Positions 9,358-16,835 of a DNA stretch of 17,993 nt are shown here, piece by piece. The stretch covers positions 1 to 17,993 of the forward strand of contig WHUX01000592.1 in assembly GCA_015179025.1 (NCBI GenBank). Reading direction: 5' to 3'. The translations under genes and the position numbers were made by a program. The notes beneath the pieces were generated by a model. It had not been told where the DNA came from. It did no database searches and saw only the letters and a list, made by a program, of their open reading frames with translations. Origin of the DNA: Terfezia claveryi (taxonomy: Eukaryota > Ascomycota > Pezizomycetes > Pezizales > Pezizaceae). Position 1 is the first letter of the stretch; each line of letters opens with the position of its first letter.

Positions 9358-11189
9358 TCACATGTTTCTTCCCCCTACCATGAGGTTCCTCCACATCCCG
9401 AAGAAGCCCTCTTTGCCGCTTTCCCCCGCCCACTCCTTCAATTTCTCCACCACCTTACACAACCTAAACGTCTCTGCCACGCTTTCCGTGGAGCCCATAT
9501 ATATCGGCCCCATCTGAATCACTTCCCACTCCCCCACTGTTACCCCTGCATCTTCCAGATCTTGCCCATCGTCCACTCCGATATCGGCCCTCGCCTCTAC
9601 CATAAACATCCAATGCAAAAACCACACATGGCCCACCACCACCACTGCCGGCACGGGCGGAATTCCATCCACATTAACTCCCCGTTCACCGGTAACCCTG
9701 CCTGCTAAGTTCGCCATTCTCGTCAACAAAGCCACCCCTGCTATACCAACCTGATACCCACCCTCACCGTACTCCCCCGACATGCCCTTAAGCTCCACTG
9801 GGACTACGGTCGGGCTCCCTGCAACGCTTACATCATCTAACACACTCCACTCCTCGTCTCCCAGGTCGTTCAGTTTTAAAAGTCCCAACCTCGACTTTTC
9901 TACCTCCCTCAACAGCGGGTGTCTACGGTTAAGCTGTATCACATAAGCAACTTTGCCATTCGCAATACTTCTCCCGTATAATTTCGGAAGTAGAGCCTGA
10001 TCGAGCAACTTTGTCTGTGCCTCGCACACGACGACCAGAGGGATTGTGGGTGAGGTGCTTTTGGGAGTGAAATATGCAATGAGATCCTCTAGCTGGTTGG
10101 GGGCAACGGAGGTGGAAGCAGGTGATGGAGGAGGACCACATAGAATCGACCGAACGATAGGATACCAGCTGGATTCATCTTCATTTCTTGTAAATAACTG
10201 TAGTGCGGCGGAGTTGATTGAGAGGATATGGCTTAAAAGCGATTTTGCATTTTCGACATCTGGCTCCATACAGCTAAACGCTTGTGGGGGAAAAAAGCTC
10301 ATTGTGCAGGATGGGTGTATCTCCAGAATTGGCTAAAGTAGACACGTTAGCAAACATCATGTATAGGTTAGGGATGTGAGATATGCAGATGGACCTTCAG
10401 TACTCCTGGGATATAGCCTACGCCAAATATAGTCTCATTGAATCGCTTCACAATACTAGTTACATGACTAGGCGGTTGGTTTGGGGCAGGGTTTCCCTCG
10501 TGGTAAGGGTTGCCGAGGTGGACTTTCGGTGATGCGCTTATGAGTTGGGAACGAAGATAGCGCGAGGTTGTCGTTGATACCTTTGTAGGGGAGGATTTGG
10601 CGGGGCTGGGGGGCCGCTGGGAGGCGGATGCGATGGAGGGGGGGTTATAGCTCAAGGGGGGAGGGGGAATCAGAACGGAACTTTGACCGAGGCGGCCAAA
10701 GGAGGTGCTTCGAGTAGGCTCACTAACAGTCGTGCTTCCGGGGGTGGATATCAAGGAAAGAGTGCTAGGAACGTAGAGAGCGTGGTGGCTAGGCCGGTCA
10801 GTGGGGTTGCAAGGTTGAGGGGGGATGCGACGATAGTTGTGGAAGATGCTTGACGCTGGCGGGCGTTTTCTCGGCTGGGCTGCATCAAGGGTTGACATAT
10901 CTGCGCCGTTCAAGGTGATGGGGGGAGAATGTGGGCAGTCGCTAATATAGGTACTGGGCTTGAGCTGGTGCCGGCCGCCGCCAGAGCTAGCAAGTGTATG
11001 GGGGTGCAGATATGTGAATGTAGACTTCTCCGGGACAGACGAGAGCCAGTAAAGGATGCGTTCATGGAAAGATGAGAGGGGCTGTGATGCCGTGAGCATG
11101 CGAGGTGTTGTTCGCGTAGTGGCACGATGCAGGAGAGACGATGGTGGAAAGCTTGTGTTTGCTTGTTCTTGGTAGGCAGAGTATGTCAT
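9358..11189 (-). CDS. Fungal PD-(D/E)XK nuclease-like domain protein, two exons
   Basis: Model complement(join(9358..10332,10395..11189)), 589 residues. The N-terminal half is disordered, Pro/Ser-rich and basic, with the motif RILYWLSSVPEKS near residue 45 that resembles the usual start of these fungal proteins. The C-terminal domain begins around GVGYIPGVLK and holds NEDESSWYPIVRSIL (family Glu/Trp region), KVAYVIQLN, PVELKGMSGEYGEGGYQVG (the E-x-K signature) and GIAGVALLTRMANLAG. The arrangement fits the large, functionally uncharacterised fungal PD-(D/E)XK-like family. Its aspartate, usually in a KVDF/KVDY strand, appears as Ala (KVAY), so nuclease activity is doubtful. The higher GC content and intact frame contrast with the surrounding repeats. 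The start could instead be the Met at about residue 31. Confident it is a gene; moderately confident of the family. Confidence 0.78.
10333..10394 (-). other. Intron of the PD-(D/E)XK-like gene
   Basis: On the minus strand: donor GTCCAT after codon AAG, branch point GCTAAC, acceptor CTACTTTAG, 62 nt, phase 0. It joins two long open frames and restores the family's YIPGVLK..ILEI junction. A donor 9 nt upstream (GTACTG, 71 nt) keeps the same frame. Confidence 0.65.
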
Positions 11190-11592
11190 GTTGTTCGTTT
11201 ATGGTTGTGGTTTGATATGGACGTTCTGTTCTGTTGCTCTGTGTTTGCTGTGGCGCAAGAGACATAAACGCACGAGCCGCCCGCTTTGGTGGCTTGTACC
11301 TGCCGGCGTGGCTGCCACCACAATAAACGGTATATGCCAACAGCTTCTTCCATGTGTATAAAAGCAACCGGTAGCAAACAAATTCCAACCGAAGTCGCAC
11401 ATTGTGCATACTTATGTAGCTCTCCACTACCTCAGATACATCGCCAGACTCGATATTATGGTTGTTTATTATGTATATTCTCTCCCATCCAGTCTTGGAT
11501 GATAGGAGAATAAAATACATGTCTGGAAGTGCATAAAATGCGTCTCATTCCATACTAAGAAACAGCGGCCTGGCAAGAACACACTATGTGAC
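11190..11592. other. Upstream region of the minus-strand gene
   Basis: Presumed promoter and 5' UTR of the PD-(D/E)XK-like gene. Overlapping ORFs on both strands are short and show no domain. GGCATATACC (minus strand, about 11329-11338) is the only TATA-like sequence noticed, some 140 bp upstream of the start codon. Confidence 0.35.
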
Positions 11593-11822
11593 TTTTTTTT
11601 TTTTTTTTCTTTTTTCGGAGTCTATACGTCTGTGGAGGCTAGGCTATGGGACGGCCCCGTTCCTAGTCTGGTTGGCACAACGACCCTCGTAGAGGCCCCG
11701 TTCCACCCCTTTGAAGGTTTGGTACTGTATAAGATGGGGAAGCGGATCACGACAGGGATCCGGATCAGGTTTCTTGGCACGGCATATCTGGAAGTTCGCA
11801 TCGATATCTCGGCCAATTCCAC
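11593..11822 (-). mobile_element. tRNA-derived SINE-like unit with LINE tail
   Basis: Read on the minus strand: an A-box-like TGGCCGAGATA (11815-11805), a B-box-like GATCCGGATCC (11766-11756, 8 of 11 to GGTTCGANNCC) 49 nt further on, a body with GCCTCTACGAGGG and TTGTGCCAACCAGACTA, then a 45-bp 3' tail matching the LINE tail at 3187-3232, then an A tract of about 23 nt with one interruption (T on the + strand, 11593-11615). This is the layout of a SINE mobilised by the LINE. The 5' end is set 7 nt before the A box by analogy with tRNA and is uncertain. No target duplication was confirmed. Confidence 0.55.
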
Positions 11823-12101
11823 TCCAATAGCCACCAAACTTTGCGGAAGTGCTTCTGTGAGTGCACTGGGCCCTCTGTGTACTCACTGCAGCCCTAGCGC
11901 CCTTTCGTGTGATGCATACTATTTGGGCAGGGTGGAGGTCTCATAATGCCAATTATGAGCCGTGCAGGCTCTATGTTCTAGAATATCATGGTATATACAT
12001 GTGGAAGCTATGTGCAAAGTTCTAGCGTAATCAGGTGAATGGTCATTGAGCTATTGATATTCAAAAAATAATATGAGACATGAGATCCAAATTCGCATTA
12101 G
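11823..12101. other. No gene seen
   Basis: Nothing recognisable apart from short shadow ORFs. The SINE-like unit might extend into its left part. Confidence 0.35.
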
Positions 12102-12164
12102 TGTTGTCTCAGTTCCACCCAGTGCGTGCCCCCATATGTAGAGCAACTAAATACAGGAGAGAGA

Positions 12165-12245
12165 ACAAGATAACAAGGCAGGTAACAAGGTAACAAGGCG
12201 GGAAAACAAGAGGCGGGTAACAAGTTAACAAGGCGAGAAAACCAG
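12165..12245 (+). repeat. Short imperfect tandem repeats (GTAACAAGGCG type)
   Basis: The core AACAAGG/AACAAG recurs six to seven times with 8-20 bp spacing, interleaved with GGCGGG or GGCGAG. Confidence 0.6.
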
Positions 12246-12298
12246 TTGTTGCGTAAGGGGAGAAGAGAAGACAGGAAGAGAGAGAGCGGACTGGCCTC

Positions 12299-12305
12299 TA
12301 TATAG
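12299..12305 (+). promoter_or_regulatory. TATA-like box
   Basis: TATATAG lies 46 nt before the ATG at 12351, which itself has a strong start context (GACCATGG). Confidence 0.35.
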
Positions 12306-12350
12306 ATAGCCAGCCCCGCGGAGACCGAACGCAGAACACAACAGAAGACC

Positions 12351-12563
12351 ATGGAAGAACAGAGAGAAAGGCAAATGACAAGGAGCGATATAAAGCTAGA
12401 AAACTATATAGCTTACATATCCGTGAGGTCTAGATCTGGTGGAACCTTCGCGCAGATTCCAGAGATGAGCGAATACCTGGTTGAGATTCCCGGGATGCGG
12501 GCGGTTGTCTTTAGCAGGTCAGGGTCAGGGGTCAGGGATCAGGGATCAGGGTTGCCGGGATAA
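12351..12563 (+). CDS. Small hypothetical ORF with strong start context
   Basis: 70 codons: MEEQRERQMTRSDIKLENYI.. then a Ser/Arg/Gly-rich end that translates the TCAGGG array. GACCATGG and the nearby TATA box favour transcription and initiation, but the C-terminus is just repeat sequence and no family is recognised. It may be the first coding exon of a lost element or chance. Confidence 0.25.
   Translation: MEEQRERQMTRSDIKLENYIAYISVRSRSGGTFAQIPEMSEYLVEIPGMRAVVFSRSGSGVRDQGSGLPG
12519..12551 (+). repeat. TCAGGG array, G-quadruplex-prone
   Basis: Five G-runs of 3-4 bases separated by TCA or ATCA (12522-12551). The unit differs by one base from the fungal telomere repeat TTAGGG. Confidence 0.7.
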
Positions 12564-12915
12564 GAACAATATCCAAAGAACCGGCATTAGCACACTGAAG
12601 TTGTGCTGGGTCAAGGTCGGGTGGAAGCCGCACGCAAACATAAGCTGGCGAGTGCGTTGGTCGCCAGTATGTACCGGGGCCGAGGTTCTGGGTCATGTGG
12701 GGCCGCACGTGAGCATAGGCAAGTGCGTTGGTTGCCAGTATAGCTCCGGGGCCGAGAGTTCGAGGTCAAGGATCGAGGTTGCTGGGATCGGGGCAATAGC
12801 CAGATTGCCAGCGATAGCACATCTCGTGCTGAGTCGGGGTTGTGTGCAGCCACACGTGAGCATAGGCTGGCGAGTGCGTGGGTCTCCAGATGTACCGGGG
12901 CCGCGGTTTCGGGGT
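12551..12915 (+). repeat. GC-rich degenerate tandem repeats, about 70-bp subunits
   Basis: A subunit running from CCGCACG..AGCATA through GAGTGCGTTGGT, GCCAGTATG and CGGGGCCGAGGTT occurs three times (from about 12629, 12704 and 12849). A separate block (GTTGCYGGGAT .. CAATA .. TAGCACA .. GTGCTG) precedes the first and third copies, so a larger period of roughly 227 bp is superimposed. Long ORFs on both strands here merely translate the repeats. Confidence 0.65.
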
Positions 12916-13565
12916 CAAGAGACAAGGCGAAGGTATGATCCATAACAATCTAGCTGTGGAAGGGGCGAATTACAGGCTGAATCTCAGGCTTGTGCTTGCC
13001 ATTAGCTAACCTATCACTATATTATAACTAAGAACATTAGACAGGCAACCATGGCAGACACCAAACTTACCACACTCCTTTGCTTGCTCTCATTCTCTCA
13101 GCGACTTGTCGGCAGTAGCTGCTAGAAATAGCTGCTTGCATGTACGTGATGGAGGTGCACTTACAGAAAGCACAACTCTTGTGCCCATTTCTTACCAATC
13201 ACTATGGTAAAAAAAAGTGAGTAAGGAAAATACTCACCTCAATATTCACCTCAATGTATGTACAACATGTGAATGGTATAGGGGATAAAAAGGTGACCTA
13301 TAAGGTGTATCGAAGAATTCTATAATGAGTAAGCATATGATTATCCTGGCTCACATGCAGTGCATGTTTTGTATGGGCGTTACTTACTGAAAACTCATAT
13401 GAAAAGATTTTCACATGTAGTGAGCACAATTGAAGGCTGAAGTGAGCATGTCAGTGGAGCCATAAGTGAGCCACTGTTACGCACTTTTCCTGTGAACGTA
13501 GATATGAGCAACTAGAATATTGTTGTGCATAGACCCTTTCAAAAGTTATTGTGCTAATATAAACT
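12916..13565. other. Repeat-poor AT-rich stretch with scattered GTGAG/CTCAC
   Basis: No convincing gene. A 24-codon ORF at 13051-13125 starts in an excellent context (CAACCATGG) and has a hydrophobic, signal-like core (LTTLLCLLSF), but ends at once. Between about 13200 and 13480 the pentamer GTGAG/CTCAC and relatives recur, as again at 15955-16280. Confidence 0.35.
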
Positions 13566-13757
13566 ACATTGTGCGCACACATCTTACTTCACATCATTGC
13601 ACATTACATACATATTGCTTCCGAGTCATATCATTGTGCGCACATCTTACTTTACATTTGTTAATTGCATACATATTACTTCATATCATTCTGTACATAT
13701 CTTACTCAATATCATTGCACATATATTACTTCATATTATTGCGCATACTAATACTCA
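13566..13757 (+). repeat. AT-rich tandem repeats of about 25 bp
   Basis: Seven to eight degenerate units with core CATATTACTTCATATCATTG, several preceded by GTGCGCACA, run head to tail. The overlapping ORFs translate the repeat (Ile/His/Leu-rich) and are not genes. Confidence 0.65.
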
Positions 13758-14107
13758 CATAGGAGCCAATAAGTGTAGAAGTATTTAGTCTGGTTAAAAT
13801 ATTATAGAATTGATAAGGCAAGAGGGTGAACTGTACAGAGAGAACAGAAGAAAAAGTACGAGGAAGGGAAGTATATATACAACAAGGCTCGGGATGCCAA
13901 GACCGATCATTAAGACTAACAATATAGACTTCCCGACGAGAATAATAGATAACGAGAGTCGTGCTGTGTGGGCTTGGTATTATATGGGCTAAGCTAGGCA
14001 ATAAAATTACTCGATTGGGAAAACATGAAGATCTAGGTGTAATGGCGGGGGTGTTTGTCCAATCAGACTATAGGTGTAATCAACTATTAGATCGAGACTA
14101 ATCAACT
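13758..14107. other. Left flank of the foldback element
   Basis: No gene supported. It contains the recurring decamer TAGTCTGGTT (13787-13796), a 25-bp block around AATAAAATTACTCGATTGGG (about 14002-14026) repeated inside the element at about 14644-14668, and two copies of AATCAACT (14078-14085 and 14100-14107). Confidence 0.5.
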
Positions 14108-14605
14108 CACCTGTGGCATGCAGGGGTCACATAAGCTAAGAATGAGGGGATCGTTGCGAATCCCCTATTCTTAGCTTATCTGCACTCTAGGGGATCCCCC
14201 CACCGCAAATTTTCTAGCTAAGCTTGGCGTCAACCGTAGTCACTTTTGAAAAATATAGCAAAGAACAATGGGGTTTGTGTACGTTTCTTACATATGTGCA
14301 TATATGTATTCATACCAGCTCATCTGAATTTCCCACCACTATACTATTATTGCCTCCCTAGGAGCGGTGACTAACATCATTGAGACTTCTCGAAATCTCG
14401 CATTTTAGTAAGATAGAGAATAGAATTGATAAGATCCAGCCTCTGCAGCGTCTTAAGCTAGCCGATTTAAGACGCTATCGCATCCAGCCTCTGCAGCGTC
14501 TTAAGCTGGCCGATTTAAGACGCTATCTATCCAGCCTCTGTAACGAGACTAGCCTCTGTCTTACCCTAAACCTGAGCGGGCTTGGCACTGAGCGGGCTTG
14601 GCATT
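14108..14605 (+). repeat. Left arm of the foldback element
   Basis: Contains a subterminal hairpin (14131-14179, 20-bp stem around ATAAGCTAAGAAT..AGGGGAT) and two 47-48-bp hairpin units (14434-14481, 14482-14528) plus a partial third. The ORF at 14380-14649 translates these repeats only. Confidence 0.85.
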
Positions 14606-15041
14606 ATGCTAGCTTGTTACTTGTAGTAAGCTTGGCATACACTAAATAAAATTACTAGATTGGGAAAATGGAGGATTACTTAAATTGTAATATTGAAGTA
14701 GATAATCGATGTGATGTGATATGTGAGATATGAACAAATTACAAACGGCTATCTATTTCATATTGTATTCCCATACATCGGGGTTCCTAATCAAAAGTCA
14801 AATAGAATATTGGTAGTAGGATCCGAGTCTATTTAACAAGACTTAGATAACTGGAATATAAACTCAACTTGTAATAACAGCACCTATATTCTATGTAGAC
14901 GAGACTATATTGCTGCTAGACTAGTCTGGTTGGCACAACCCCCCGCAACCTACTATGATTGATAATAATTGAATGTATAATGCTTATATCAAGTTTATAT
15001 CTTGTGAATTATATTGGTTAGTTAAAGTATTATATTATTAC

Positions 15042-15140
15042 TTGTTTATGGTGCAGTGGATTGGGTTTTGAGTTCAAGTTTATTATAATTGGCAGGTCAG
15101 AGGTTCGATTCATCCTTTCATTTTTACATTTTGGTTTTTT
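15042..15140 (+). ncRNA. Decayed tRNA-like Pol III unit inside the foldback element
   Basis: TGGTGCAGTGG (15049-15059) fits the A-box consensus fully and GGTTCGATTCA (15102-15112) fits the B box at 10 of 11 positions, 53 nt apart. T-runs follow at about 15120 and 15134-15141, as Pol III terminators would. Acceptor and D stems do not pair and the T stem has mismatches, so it is not a tRNA gene. A tRNA-derived SINE relic or Pol III promoter is more likely. Confidence 0.4.
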
Positions 15141-15170
15141 TAGACTTTATTTCACCATTAAGACTGTGAC

Positions 15171-15733
15171 ACAATGCCAAGCCCGCACAATGCCAAGCCC
15201 ACTCAGTGCCAAAGCACAGGTTTAGGGTAAGACAGAGGCTAGTCTCGTTACAGAGGCTGGATGGATAGCCTCTTAAATCAGCCAGCTTAAGACGCCGCAG
15301 AGGCTGGATGCGATAGCGTCTTAAATCGGCCAGCTTAAGACACTGCAGAGGCTGGATGCGATAGCGTCTTAAATCGGCCAGCTTAAGATGCTGCAGAGGC
15401 TGGATCTTATCAGATTCTATTCTCTATCTTTACCAAAGATGCGAGATTTCGAGAAGTCTCAATGATGTTAGTCACCGCTCCTAGGGAGGCAATAATAGTA
15501 TAGTGGTGGGAAATTCAGATGAGCTGGTATGAATACATATATGCACATATGTAAGAAACGTACACAAACCCCATTGTTCTTTGCTATATTTTTCAAAAGC
15601 GACTACGGTTGACACCAAGCTTAGCTAGAAAATTTGTGGTGGGGGGATCCCCTGGGGTGCAGATAAGCTAAGAATAGGGGATTCGCAACGATCCCCTCAT
15701 TCTTAGCTTATATGACCCTGCATGCCACAGGTG
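15171..15733 (-). repeat. Right arm of the foldback element
   Basis: Mirrors the left arm with the same subterminal hairpin (15663-15711) and three 47-48-bp units starting at 15251, 15298 and 15346. Most differences from the left arm that I saw are transitions, several at CpG or CpA. Confidence 0.85.
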
Positions 15734-15741
15734 AATCAACT

Positions 15742-16462
15742 ATTATACTGAAGTATATAAATAATTTATATAAGATATCTCTCGAGTATCTAATATTCAC
15801 TCCTACTATTATAGGCCATCTCGCAGGCAATCTAAGAGTCATACCAAAAGCTGTCCGACTCTCAAAACTGTCATGAGCTATGTCACGGGCAATCTAATAG
15901 TCATACCAAAAGTATGTAGTAAACATGTAAGTAAATAAATATAGAGGCATAATATAGTGAATGAACTAGTGAATAAAGAAGCATCGCATGTAGTAAGTGA
16001 GTGGAATGAGGTGAGTCATAGAGGAATAAGAAGTGAGCAAACTATACTAACCTCCAGTGAGTGACAAGCAAGCTCACTTTATATGGGTGCCGTGGTAAGT
16101 AAGGGAGTGAATCATGAGGGTGAGTAGTTCAACTACTTCACCATCCTTCACCCATTGGCGCACACTTTTACTCACCATTGAGAAATGACTCACTAGAATG
16201 TTCACATTGTCACCCACGATATGAGCATAGAGGTGAGTTACTCACTCATAATTCACGTAATCTACTCACTTCCATACAAAGTTTGTACCATAGTGCAATA
16301 TGGTATAGCGCAATCCGGCTTATGAGTAGGTATTGTGTTGTGAGATGAGTGAGTTGAACCAGTTTGATACAATATCTCATGCAACAGAGATGAATCGGGC
16401 TATGCTATTTTGAAAAGCAATATGCCACACTTGAAATTAGATGTGTGCTAGTCTATCCGACT
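15742..16462. other. GTGAG/CTCAC-rich non-coding DNA
   Basis: No gene. From about 15955 to 16280 the pentamer GTGAG dominates the left half and CTCAC the right half, giving a loose overall inverted symmetry. Near 15825-15915 a block (GGCAATCTAA..AGTCATACCAAAAG) is present twice in direct orientation. Confidence 0.45.
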
Positions 16463-16463
16463 A

Positions 16464-16670
16464 CCGTAGAGACTCGAGTTATTCGGTAGCGCTATCACAT
16501 ACATATGCTATGTCCAAGATATATTTGTATAGTAAATTCTGGTGGATGCTGTACGCTCGAGCGAAGGCAGCTTGTACCACTTCTGGTGAAGTCCTAAGTT
16601 AAGCTCAGCAGAAACACACCAGGACATTGCATATATATGTGATACGGTACGAATACTCGAGTCTCTACGG
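16464..16670. mobile_element. MITE with pogo-type terminal repeats
   Basis: Inverted repeats of about 50 bp (16464-16515 and 16622-16670) begin CCGTAGAGACTCGAGT and extend through ATTCG and TATCACATA. TA precedes the left end (16462-16463); the right end is followed by TT, possibly a mutated TA. The 207-bp unit has no ORF. Its terminus aligns with that of the pogo element at 6274 (CCGTA, CTCGAG, TAGCGC in register). Confidence 0.65.
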
Positions 16671-16734
16671 TTTAATCCCACTTGGCAGACATTGCAGCTA
16701 CCAGCTCAGCTATGCTACCTTAGAGTGGCAATAC

Positions 16735-16826
16735 ATGCTAGGTGTAGTTGTCCCACTAAGGTTGCGCAATGCTTGTGCAGCATAGTCTTATTTGGTGAAA
16801 CCTAGTCTGGTGGGCGACACCTTTAG
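16735..16826. repeat. Short inverted repeat containing the recurring decamer variant
   Basis: AGGTGTAGTTGTCCCAC (about 16740) is roughly complementary to GTGGGCGACACCT (about 16810-16822), and CTAGTCTGGTGGGCGACACC starts at 16802. It could be a very small MITE. Confidence 0.35.
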
Positions 16827-16835
16827 TCTTGTGTT

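Larger units (their letters stand above)
12102..12343 (+). mobile_element. Possible solo or 5' LTR-like segment
   Basis: The segment begins TGTTGT and ends ACAACA, holds a purine-rich tract and TATATAG at 12299-12305, and contains short repeats of GTAACAAGGCG (about 12165-12245). TG..CA ends with an internal TATA box near the 3' side are LTR-like. There is no second LTR, no matching 5-bp flanks and no recognised primer-binding site, so this is only a suggestion. A cellular promoter is equally possible. Confidence 0.22.
14108..15733. mobile_element. Foldback transposon with arms of about 500 bp and an 8-bp target duplication
   Basis: 1,626 bp flanked by AATCAACT on both sides (14100-14107, 15734-15741). 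Left arm 14108-14605 and right arm 15171-15733 are near-identical reverse complements starting CACCTGTGGCATGCAGG; the right arm is longer because it has one extra internal unit. No transposase is present, so it is non-autonomous. An 8-bp duplication is typical of hAT and P superfamilies, whereas arms this long are usual in foldback or Mutator-like elements; the superfamily is therefore open. Confidence 0.85.

Noticed and set aside
11062..11520. 152-codon minus-strand ORF upstream of the PD-(D/E)XK-like gene
   Set aside because: It overlaps the better-supported coding start in another frame, has no domain, and its composition looks like translated 5' flanking DNA.
11584..12014. CTATGTG at 11584-11590 and 12008-12014 as a SINE target duplication
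   Set aside because: The 7-bp match does not abut the expected 5' end and leaves two extra bases at the poly-T side, so it is probably chance.
12481..12945. 154-codon + strand ORF and its opposite-strand counterpart (12611-12943)
   Set aside because: Both are translations of GC-rich tandem repeats; the repeated peptide blocks follow the DNA period.
13566..13757. CRISPR-like array
   Set aside because: The units are degenerate and head to tail without unique spacers, and the genome is eukaryotic.
13520..13788. ORFs rich in Ile, His and Leu
   Set aside because: They translate the 25-bp AT-rich tandem array and have no protein features beyond it.
15042..15122. A genuine tRNA gene
   Set aside because: Box sequences are good, but acceptor and D stems do not pair and the T stem has mismatches, so only a relic or promoter is supported.
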